A stretch of DNA of 64,000 bases from Cristatella mucedo (Eukaryota; Bryozoa; Phylactolaemata; Cristatellidae), in NCBI GenBank assembly GCA_009760855.2, contig WPIO01000001.1:16279001-16343000 (forward strand), read 5' to 3'. The notes under the pieces were generated by a model. It did not search any database and was not told where the DNA came from. It worked only from the letters and a program-made list of their open reading frames with translations. A program made the translations under genes and the position numbers. Positions within the stretch are counted from its first letter, which is position 1. Every line of letters begins with the position of its first letter. This document shows positions 49,501 to 61,500 of this stretch, one piece after another.

Positions 49501-52500
49501 AATGTATTGCTTCATCATATTGATCCTATCTTGTGATAGTATTTGCCTTGATTTTGTAAAACACTGCAATATTTGAGATTTGCCTTGATTCCTAGGATAA
49601 AGAAGTTTATTTTATAAAGCACTGCAAAGTTTTGATATCTGTCTTGATTCCCAGGGTAAACAAGGTTTTTGGGCCAGCACTAAATTCTCTACCGGCCACT
49701 TCACAGCAACTGGGTGCTGATTTTAATTCTTGTTTTGATGGATGGCACACTGCATACATTTGGCCCAACAGCTGACATTGTGCATGCTGTCACTAACCAT
49801 ATTTGCATGCTGACCCTGTGCATGTCACCTCTAACCATGTCGTGGTTGTTGTCATCGAGCATGCAACCACTGACCATTCAATCATGTGTCCTCTGCAGCA
49901 AATGTAAAGTCCCTAGAAAGCGATTGAGTTTGCTGAGTGCGCTATAACAAATGTAGGATTTTTGTTATTATTATCGTCATAACAGTGACATTCTAAATGC
50001 ATTCTTAAGAGGGCCCGCCGTTAATTACCATGGGTGAAAGGAATTAGTAGTATCCAGGCTGTTATAGTTGGCTATAGTATCAGTTGATCCAAGCTGTTGT
50101 TATTTCAAGTGAATCAGAAGCCTTTCTAGTCATAATGCATTCTGACCCTCGAAAAAAATGAAATGTTTAGTTGTATAGCCTGGGCTTTGTTAAGCACGAT
50201 ATGCTGCCTGGCTAGGTATTGGATTGAAGCTTCAGCTGCATATGTATCACGGTATATCAGAAGGCAACAGTATTTTGTTGTGGGTTGTAAGGTCGCCATA
50301 TGATTGCTCCTTATTGCACTTGAGGTTAGCAAGAGCCTGAATTTTTCGTAGCACTTAAGTTGCAAGTATTTGTGCTGCACTGTGATTTTGAGTGAATCAC
50401 CCCGTGGTGGACAAAATTCACTTTGTAAAAAGTAAATAAGTAGAGATCTACTGCTTCCAAAGCTTCATTACGTTACAGGAGAAGAGCCTTAGTTGCTGTC
50501 AATCTTGCAGTGGGCCATGGAGAATTGCCTGCTGCAGAACTTGAACCTACAGCATGGTCTTGAAGTTCGTGAACTTATGCTAAGGCCCAAGAGCATAGGT
50601 TTCATGTCACACTGTTAGAATGTCTGCATGGCTATTGAGCTTTTATGCATCACAATAAAATAACTTACTACTGTGGGTAAACCTAGTCTTATTCAACTTT
50701 TAAAACAAAATCTTCATAATGGGCTCGGTTGGCATATGTAGCATGTGTGCAAAATCGGTGTGTCTTGTTCTAGAGTGACCTTTCATTAGATGACCAAATC
50801 AGCTCCACTGTCAAGTTGGACCTACCTTCAGTTACTTAACATTGCAAAACTAAGTCCTGCGTTGCTGGCCCATAATAATAAAAAAAATACAATAGCTGAT
50901 TTAGCAGCCTCATTTTTATAGCTGCAGAAGAGCCTTGATGGCTATCACCTCCACTTAAAGTTGGTAATAAAGGATTGCCACTGCAGAATTTGAACCCACA
51001 ACCTGGTTGTGAAGAGCACGTACCTTACCTCTTGGGCTATTACGGCCCATGCATTTGTTTTATTCCGTCTTGACTTCTATAACTCACTATTCGATCTTCT
51101 GGTCTACATGTGTGAACTAAGTCTTAATCATGCTAGGCATCGTTCTACCTGCTCTTGTGGGTGGTTTAGCTGTCCTCTAATCAAGCTCAAATCGTTTGGA
51201 AACCGTACCTTCAGTTCTTATGCTCCCAAAGCCTGGAATTACTCCCGACTGACGTCATAACATCCCGATTTGACAGCAATAGAAAGAAACGAAAAACCCT
51301 GTTACTCACCGCATATGTTCCATCCGTGTGAATTGTCTTTGCGTGTGTATGTGTGCTGACACTTTGCATGTTATCACTACTCCAATTGACATGCTTCCTT
51401 TCCAGGACATTAATGTGCCTAGAAAGAGACTTATTTCTCTCAGGATACGGCAAATATTACTACTATTATTATTACTGTATGTAGCTGATGTGTAACTTTA
51501 CTGCCTACAAACTATGACACATTTGTGTGTGCACCCCACCTGTTTCGATCATAAGCATACTTTAAATGGGCTATTGCAAACTTTCATTAGCTAGACTAAG
51601 TCGTGTAAAAATTGGAACCATTGCTCGTTGCTTATGACTTTCCTTAACGACATTTGCTCTGCTTGACATTTGCACTGCTAAATGTTCCATTGGCAACTTG
51701 CACCTATTGCGGCCCTGGAAACAGTTTGCTTCAACCTGGATTTCTCTGAGCTCCTTTCCTCTGTTGAGTTTCGTTTGTTTCAAATGTGATATACATCAAG
51801 AGTATGATTTGCTGTGTCATCGTTGTAGAGACTTGCTGGCATCTGCAAAAACTGGAAGTGGTAAAACAGTTGCTTTCTTATTACCAGCAATTGAGCTTGT
51901 TCACAAGCTCAAGTTCCTCCCTCGAAATGGTACGTATTTGCCACGGGTATGCGTTTTTCGTATAAGTTGTACCATACTTGTGACCTACGCAGTGTGTGCC
52001 GTTTCTTTTAGGCACTGGTGTAATCATAATCTCACCCACACGGGAGCTCTCAATGCAGACTTTTGGAGTACTGAAAGATATGTTGAAATATCACAATCAC
52101 ACCTATGGACTCATTATGGGTGGTACTAATAGACAAGAAGAAGCAAAGAAACTAGCAAAAGGTGTCAATATACTCGTTGCCACCCCTGGCCGGCTGCTTG
52201 ATCATCTGCAGGTTAGCACCAGCTGCATCGGTTGCTCTATGTACAAGCCTGCCAGTGTCATAGGGAGATCTGGCTTTCTGGAAACTTGTTGGAGATTTCT
52301 TGGCTCTTCTTGCCTTGCAGTCTGCACTTTGGTTGATACTTCTTTCTGGGTTTTATATTTTGTTTAGCCTTTTCTTCCCGTTATTTATTTTTTACATCTC
52401 ACCCCTCTTAGTCTTCTTTGCTGTCATCTGACTCAATATGTATCTTTTGTCTGTCGATTCATGTATTCATTAGTATGTGTTGGCCTTAGTTTTCCTTCTC

Positions 52501-55500
52501 ATTTGTTTTCTGCACTGATTTCACTATTGGCTGGCTTTAGAATCACCTGGCTTAGGGATGTGATTTAAATTGCATGATCGTATGCAAAAATTTGCTTGAC
52601 AAGTGAACTGACTAGTTTTTCATAGAAGCCCACATTATCTAATCATATGACCTGCTGATTTCTGCTTTTGCACTTTTAAGAACACGACCGATTTCATGTT
52701 CAAGAATCTGCAGTGTCTGATTATCGATGAGGCTGATCGAATTCTGGACATCGGTTTTGAAGAAGATATGAAGCAAATAATCCGTCTTCTCCCAAGTGAG
52801 TGAAGTCTCTATTTTGGATGGTTTCTGTTGAAAAAAATGTTACAAAATTACCGTATCATCGTGTTCGGTTATCTGCCATTGAGAGCTGCTGTGAACTTTC
52901 ATAGTTATGTAGTTTTTAAGATGGTCCCCCTCCTGCTTCAGTATGCTGTAGTACCATCTCCTGCATCCTATGAGGGTCTTTAACACGAGAGGTATCATAG
53001 ACCTTGAAAATGTTCAGTCAGGAAAATGCCTGCTCGCAGGAACCTTGTATATACTGACCTGTAAGAATTCGTAAGCTTGTCACTGCAATCTTTAGTTTTG
53101 GCAGCAGGAGTTTAGTGCTTACATACGCAATACTCGTGTGGTCAACAAGTTATCTCATTGGACCCGAAGACATAAGGAAAGAAGAACCAAAATAAAACCA
53201 GTAAAATATCACTTCCAGCAGGATAACAACTTGCCACCTTTGCTTTGCTAGACCGATACGCTAGGCTACGAAGTCTACCGATTTCTCTTCTCTATATCCC
53301 TGGGCTCTAAAGCAATATTTGGCTTTAACAGCCCCTTATGTCCTTGAGCTATACTGTACGCAGATGATACTCCAAGCAAATTAAATATGCACGCCCTGGA
53401 GATTTAGGAGCCGGAAGGGTTTACCTTCCAGTCGGTTACAACCATGTAGCTATGAGCCGTGATGGCTCACTAGGTAAGGCAGTTGCTTTTCACGACTTCA
53501 GTCCCGAGGTCATGGGTTCGAATCGCGTGGTTGGGCGATCCTTTGTTGCTGCTGCAAGCGGTGGTGATAGCCGTAAAGGCTCTTCTGTCGCTATACAAAA
53601 GAGGCTGTTAAATCAGCTAGTATTTGTTTATGAAATCCTTGTTACATATTTATAAAAGCCAGAAACCGGCTCAAATGTAGAAGATGCTCAGTAATTATTA
53701 TTATCCTGTACATGTTTATGTTGAGATGTTGACTTTGATAGCTGTACTTACTGTCTTGAAGTCTACTGGAGTGTATTGATGTGAGATTACCTAGCATTCC
53801 ACTCGAATAGGGTTTTACACGATTGGCCAGCTCGGTTCATTTTGTATATGGCACATGAATTAGGCATGTTTCAAATGGTATCTTAATCTAAAACAAGTGC
53901 ATACAAATCGCGTTCTCTCAGAAGCATAACCAGCGGGGTTACTATATTGGGACATTACCTTATCTCCTGGTCGTGGGTATTAAAAACAGCCAAAGATGTA
54001 TTAGATGCCCTTCGCATTAATGAAAGGTAAATTTGTCCGGTAGGTCAAAGAGATCACATCTTGCTCGCGGGCTGCATGTCCTTTGAAGGAATAACGTTAC
54101 GTCATGACTGGCTGAAACCCAGTTATCTGATAAATAATGGTCTTGTAACATTTCGTAGTGGCCAGAAGGCAGGCAAGGTGCCGGCATGCTGAAAATATGG
54201 GATATTGCAATGGTTAGGCACTAATAAATGTATAAGCAGCAGTTTCTTTGCATTTGCTTTGTAATACCAGCAAAATAGTTTACTTTCATGGGTCTGCCCA
54301 ACCTCGATGTCTGCCCTAAAAAGCCAAGTCTGAGAGCCAGTACATCATCCTGAAGATGTAGGTTTTTAAGCCAGTCCTGAAGTCATATAACAAGATGTCT
54401 GCCCTAAAAAGCCAAGTCTGAGAGTCAGTACATCATCCTAAAGGTGTAGGTTTGTAAGCCAATCCTAAAGTCGTATAACAAGATTGCCCTCTACACATGC
54501 TGTGATATGAATTCCACAGAGTACAGCGACTTTCGCTCCATGCTTTCGTGATTATCGGAAAAAATTGATCGAGTTTTGAAAGTGGGAACGCTTTTCGTTT
54601 GGCGCTCCCTGTTAGCCTTCAGAGGCTCATTGAAAATTAGGCTGTTTCGCAGTAACCATGCATAATTGGAATTAAATAGCAAGGTTTTGATGAGTTCTTG
54701 AATGTACCAGCGGTTCTATTATGAAGCAATGCAGATAGCTTGTGACAGGGGCATTTAAATTGAGCGCAATCTCACCTGCCTTAAAACTGCTGGCAGTGAA
54801 CAGGTAAAGTTGCTACCTGTAGGAGAGTGGTACGTGTGATACCGAGAAGCTGTATTTGAAGGTTCCAGTTGTGGGTGTCACAAGCTTATGTAGTGCCATT
54901 TTCACAGATCCCCGATGGATGGTTTGAGCACGTCACTTCCAACGGATTGGTTTGCAACCATTGTGTGACCAGTGACTATCAAGCGCTTGTCACCTGCTGG
55001 CTGGGCCTACCAGCATATCAGAATAGTTGATACTATAGCAGAGGCACCAAAAATTTCCCCGGACTACACACGATGACACATGTGTTGTGGCTCAGTTGGA
55101 ATCAGCAGTTGTAAGAAGATACCTAGTTCATTGCGATTTTGGTTGCTGCAACTAGGGAATTGCTTTGACAGCTTTGCTATAGCTGCTTCATTGGAGCTTG
55201 TGATCCCTATTAACTTGCGAACATGCTCTGAATCTAGGCGATGATCATTGGTAAACTGATAGATCTTTATCAATTAGTGAGGATGCTCCGTGTCGATTCG
55301 TCTGTTAAGCACGATGTTTAGTTCGAAAATTTACGAAGTACCAGCAAAAACCGAGAAAATGAGGCAAGCCGGTGCTGTGGATTATTGACTGAATGCTGCC
55401 ACTTTGCTCCTTCATAATGAGGTTTGGTCGGTCATGATTAATGAATGCCTGAAATTTGAATCGAGGACGGCCATTTTTATAACTCAAAACCTGCTGGCAA

Positions 55501-58500
55501 ATTTACTGCAAAGGGGAAGGGGCAATTTTTTTGCTGTCATTCCACACCATGGTAAATGGAGCATTAGGCAAAGGTCTGATAGGGGTAAAAATTCTATTGC
55601 CTTACTGTCCACAGAGAAGAGAACTCTACCCAAGACGACTAGGCAAGCCTTTCTTTGTCTCAGCGAAGCACCCAACCAAATTGCTTTGGCTAGCCGTTCC
55701 TCAGCCACGGCGATTGAGCAATAAATAGCTGCATGCACCGTGCCGCTGCTGACCAGCCCAAGCTTGCAGCCATTACTCTTCACTCTAGTCAAGGTAGGTC
55801 AGTGGAACTACCGGTCAGTTGGCCTTGCTAGGTAGAACAGCCACCCATTGTATCAAGTCAGCTTCCCACCAGATGTAGGACTATTTGGAACAGAGTTCTG
55901 TCGTTCGATAGGCTGGCAGAACGTTTGAAGTGCCAAGATGGCAAGCTGCAAAACTTGCAAGACTTTTGGGACAGCAACCCCTTGTTACATATATGCTGGC
56001 CTTTTCGTTGTAGGCAAGCGGCAGACAATGCTGTTTTCTGCAACTCAGACTCGGAAGACTGAGGACTTGGCTAGGATTTCACTGAAGAAAGAGCCTTTGT
56101 ATATCGGTGTTGATGACAAGAAAGAAAATGCTACAGTTGAAGGTTTAAAGCAGGTTAGTCCTTTGGGCTGATGCTTTGCACTCTGTACCCACTTGGAATT
56201 TTTTTCACGGCAGTATTTTCCATTTAATCGTGCCATATCTTGCCTCTCCATTTGACCTGCTGCGGTTTCTGTTATGCATATTTATCTGTTGCTTTGGTTT
56301 ATATAAAGACATGACTCTGAGCAGTTTCTTTTCCTCTCATTATTAGCGTCATTCCTGATTCCTTCCTTTCCGGTCCTTTTCACCGTTTATACTCTCCCTC
56401 TCGTTGATGTGATTGCCAAGCACAATCTAGGCTTTCACTTCTATGCGGATGACACTCAGTTGTACCTTTGCTTTGATCCCTCCCAGCCTTCGAGCACCTT
56501 AAATTCTCTCAACTCACTTGCTGCATGCATTGATGACATCCGATCATGGATGGCAGCAAATTTTCTAAAACTAAACGATGATAAAACTAACTTACTAGTT
56601 ATGGGCAAACCTAGTGTTATTCAGAAATTGGAAAGGCTGACTTTCAAAATTGGCTCTGCCAGCATATCTCCAGTTGCATCAGCTCGAAATCTGGGTGTCA
56701 TATTCCAAAGCGACCTCTCGTTAGACGACCACATCAGCTCCACAGTCAAATCAGCCTATTTTCAGCTTCATAACATTGCTAAAATTAGGGCTTGTTTAGA
56801 TAAGGATACCACGTCTAAGTTGGTCCATGCATTCGTGACATCCCGTCTCGACTTCTGCAACTCACAGCTTACTGGCCTACCAGCATGTGCGATCAGGCGA
56901 TTGCAGCTGGTGCAAAACTCTGCAGCTAGGCTTGTCTGTCGTGAGCGTCGCAGTTGCCACATTACTCCACTTCTCGCCGACCTGCACTGGTTACCTGTCA
57001 AGCAACAGATTGACCAAGGTTTTGTCGCTCACTTTTAGGTCTCTTCATTCTATGGCTCCAGCCTATCTTTCAGATATACTACCCCATCAGGCAAAGCATC
57101 GTTCCACCCGCTTTTCGGAATCCAACAGTCTAGAAATACCTCGTACAAACCTTAAATCCTTTGGAGACCGTGCATTTAGCTCGTATGCTCCCACAGCCTG
57201 GAACTCCCTCCCGACCTGCATCAGAACATCCCCTGACCTGACCACATTTAAAAGGAACTTAAAAACACACCTATTTAGGACAGCATTTAGTGGGCCCCTG
57301 TGATTCATCCTTTATGTGCTTATGTGTGCTGACACTGTGCATGCTGCCACTAACCATATTTGCATGCTGACCCAGTGCATGTAACCCCTAACCATGTTAT
57401 TCATGTTGTTTGTTTATCAAGCATGATTTTACTTACTATTCTATTGCGTATCACTTTGCAGCAAATGTAAAGCGCCTAGAAAGAGATTAAGTTCTCTGAG
57501 GGCGCTTTATCAAGTGCAATATTATTATTATTATTATTATTATTCCATTAGCGTCACTTGAACAGTTATCCTGAGTAAATTTGCCTCGAGAGTAATGATG
57601 CTTCGTAGGATAGCAGGCTTTTTGCCCTTTTACTTTGCTGAATTTATTGTGTCCTCTTCATGGTTTTTGTCTAGCAATTCATTGTCTGATTTCCGCCGTT
57701 GTGTAGTCACCGGTGGCGTAACGAGGCTTTTTTTAAAGTATCCCTTATCGTTTGCTCGGTTGTTCGTAATTTTGTGAGCCTAAATATATGTCACATTAAA
57801 CAGACTCCATGTACACAACAGAGTGCTCGAAGCTGTGGTGGGTGCCCTGATGAGTCTCTGTCTGTGGTTGGATTTGCATTTGGTATTTTGGCCTATTCTA
57901 CTGCATGATTTCTTAAATCTGTTTGCTTTTGCCGTTGCTTACCTTTTCTTGAGCTGTCTTGTTGTTTTTTTCTTGCCTCCATTCATTCCCTTCCATCTTT
58001 CCTCTCTCGGCACTCCCACCCTCTCTCTCTTTCTCTTTCTCTCTCTCTCTCTCTCTCTAAATATTTGTCTTGCTCTCTCTATCTCTCACCCTCTGCCCAT
58101 CGCTGCTCGTCGCTGCCCAACTTGTGTCACGACATCCCCTGACTTGACTAGATTTAAAAAGAAATTAAAAACGCGTCTATTTATGACAGCATTTAGTGGG
58201 TCCCTGTGATTCGTCCGTTGTGCTTATGCATGCTGACATTGTGCATGCTGCCACTAACCACACTTGCATGCTGACCCTGTGCATGTCATCCCTAACCATG
58301 TTATTCAGGTTGTTAGTCAAGCATGATACCACCCACCATTCGATCGTGTTTCCTTTGCAGCAAATGTAAAGCGCTTAGAAAGAGATTGAGTTCTCTGATG
58401 GTGCCTTATCAAGTGTATTATTATTGTTATTATCCCTTAAAATAAAAGTGAATATAAGTTGATTCAACAGCCTTATTTACATAGCGGCAGAGAAGCCTTA

Positions 58501-61500
58501 ATAGCTATCGCCACCCCTTTCAGAATTCATTACGGCATTGCCTGCTGCAGGAATCGAACCTGCCACCTGGGTCATGAAGTGTGAGCACTTTACTCCAAGC
58601 TGAGACTCGTGGGCTCCCCTTCTCTTCTGCCTTCCCTCTCTGTCCTCTTCTCTCTATCTGTTCGTTCATCCCTCATTCAGTCGCTCTGCCCTCCCTTCCT
58701 CCCTCCTCGTGTCCTCTCTGCTTGCCTTCCCTCCCTCTCTCGGTCTTGCCGTTTCTCTTTGTATCTGCTCTCTGTGCACTGAAGCAGAATTGGTATGCTG
58801 CTGTGCTCTTAACTAGTCTTAGGATCAATCCGTGGTGAAGTGCTTAAAGATGATATTTCTGACGAGTTACTTTGAATCTGTTTTCTAGTAGTCACACGAT
58901 GTGTTTGCCATTTTGTTTTCATGGTCCTGATGCAATGCTCATGCTGCTACTAGCATCTAGGAACAGATTAGTGCCACCGCATTTATCATGCTCAAATGAC
59001 ACACTTTGGGTGGATCGAAAAAACTATCCTTTTGCCCTCACATCTGCCATTCGATTAGCCAAATGTATATAGCCTAGTTGTTACTCATGTGGTCATACTA
59101 AGCATTGTATTTTTGCTATTTGTTGTCATTTTGTTACTTGTAACACTGTCTAGTGGATTTATAGCATCATCGATTGTAAATGATCTTGCTGTGACATTCA
59201 ATGTTTAAACTGTTTTTCGTTTTCTCCTCGGGCAAATGACTTAAGCTGTAGCAGCAAGTAACTGATGCCAAAAATAAATCAAAATGAACACAGGGCCTTA
59301 CTGGGTATAATCGCTTGCTAAAATAAACAAAATGCATAGGATTTTTAAAAGTGTTAGTACATGGACAGGTTAACCATTGTTGCAAATTGTTCATCTAGTG
59401 GTTTCTAAATGAGAACAAACATTGCTAGTCCAAACAAAATGACTCATCTTTGACGACTGGCTTCATCTTGTTGGTCAGCCGTACCAGGCAAGTTATCAAA
59501 TTTGAAGTGGTAGGTCATAGCTCTGCTTGGTTATGGATTTGGGAAGTGATCGTTGATTCCTTCAGCCTAGAGTAAGCGGGATTGTGGAGCCAACTAAATG
59601 GTGAGCTTCAGCCGAGTGAGGGGCTGTGCACTCCAGGTTAGGTCGCGACATTCCCCGACTTCATGACATGTGAAGTGACCTGATGACATATGAAGTAAAA
59701 CTGAAAACCCACCTGTTCTTTACAGTTTTTGCTTCATGCATGTGAATCATTACACTATGTGCTTATGCATGCTGCAATCGTGCTTGATATTATCATCGCT
59801 AATCATGTATGTGTTATCTTTAGCCTGTGTGCAGTTTCCATATGCGATTTAGTTCTCTTAGGCCATTATGAAAACACAATATTTTTGTTGTATTATTAAG
59901 AATAAAACTTCAATGTCACGTCACCCTTACAATGCTCGTGTTAGTAGAGTACTTATACTGCTGCATGCTGGTCAGGTTAGATCACATATCCAGCTTATAT
60001 GTGTGTCCTCATTTTTATAATAGATTATGTGTGGATTATAATTATAATGTGATTACGTTAGTTTTTTGTTGCAGAATTTTAAAAAATTAACAGCATTAAA
60101 CCATTGCATACTTGGGCTAAGTCTTCTTTGGGCTCCTCTTGCCTCACAATGAATTGTTGGTGAAAGCTGTACATTCTGTTTTCAATGCTAGATTATGGCA
60201 CTTTCAGAATCGGCCAAGGGTGTTACTGTTCGGAAATGGGCTTCAGATGCATGCATCTCGGCCTTTCTTCCTTGTCTACACGGCTTGTGTGGCTTCTTTT
60301 TAAGGCATGCACACCTCTCTTGTAATTGGTGCTGTGTACACGGTCGGTTGCACTTTGTGCAGCTCGTAATATCAAGTGCTTGCGGTTCTCTGCAATATTC
60401 TTGAAGCTTCAGCAGGTGTTAACAGATCTTGAGTCGATGCTTCCTAGCAAAGCCTAGGTACGCGATATTACTCCGTCACACAGTTTCATTTTGGGTTTGC
60501 CCATTCTGCCTACTTCACCGTCAGTGGTGATATGTGGGCTTATTAGTAACCCGTGGAATGCAACTTTGAATTAATGTTTTTGTAGGGCTATGTTGTATGC
60601 CATTCAGAAAAGAGACTCCTTTTGTTGTTCACGTTCCTCAAAAAAAACCTCAAGAAGAAGGTGATGGTGTTTATGAGCTCTTGTATGGCGGTCAAATTCC
60701 ACCACGAGCTGTTGAACTTCATCGACATACCAGTCATGTGCATTCATGTAAGTCTTTGGTTGCCACGTGCTGTGTGTGCCCCAGTGAGCACGATTTTTGC
60801 TTGCTTTGCATATCGTACTTGTTTACTGTAAGGCTTGCTGTGAGCTCAAAGCAAACACGTCTTTGTGAGTGCTGTTCAGGTCGTGTCATCTATAGAAACC
60901 GTCCTTGTGGAAAATGGATTAATGTTTTAAACTTTAATTTAGATAGTTATGCCAGATGTGTCTTGTATCGGATGTGCATTTCTAACTGTCACCAGCTGGC
61001 AGAATGCAATCCTTTCGTACCAGTCTGATTTGGTATCCATTGTGTGCTTCTAGTTGTCGGCCACTAGCCACCCAACTTCTTCGCCTACCCAACTGATGCG
61101 TCAAGCTAGCTTGGCCTCTGCTGTAAGCCCGCAGGTTTGCTTACACAGTACAGGTTAGCAATGCACGACGGCTCGATTATGTGTCACGACTCCACATCTG
61201 TCTTAGTCGTGGCAAACGGCAGACTCCCTCATTGCCTGCCGTCGGCTTGATCGAACTTCTTCTCGTACGGTGACCAATACATGGTCTAGAATTTTATGTA
61301 GTTATTCTCAACAGCAAACTCGTGCTCCGAAATATGATAAACTCTAATTCTGCCCACTACTCAGAAGTAACTGCCTGAATAGTTCACTGCCCACTACTCA
61401 ACTGTCAGTCAAGTGAATCTGTCATTGCTACCTGTCTTACTGCCTTCGGTCATCTGTGTGATCGTGGCTACTGCTGACACACATTCACATCACCGAGAAT

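Noticed and set aside
53452..53655. Small protein encoded by the plus strand
   Set aside because: It is the SINE-1 sequence read as codons; the same peptide appears at 8125.
55404..55792. Overlapping open frames on both strands in DDX18 intron 7
   Set aside because: No motif, mutual overlap and no splice-phase role.
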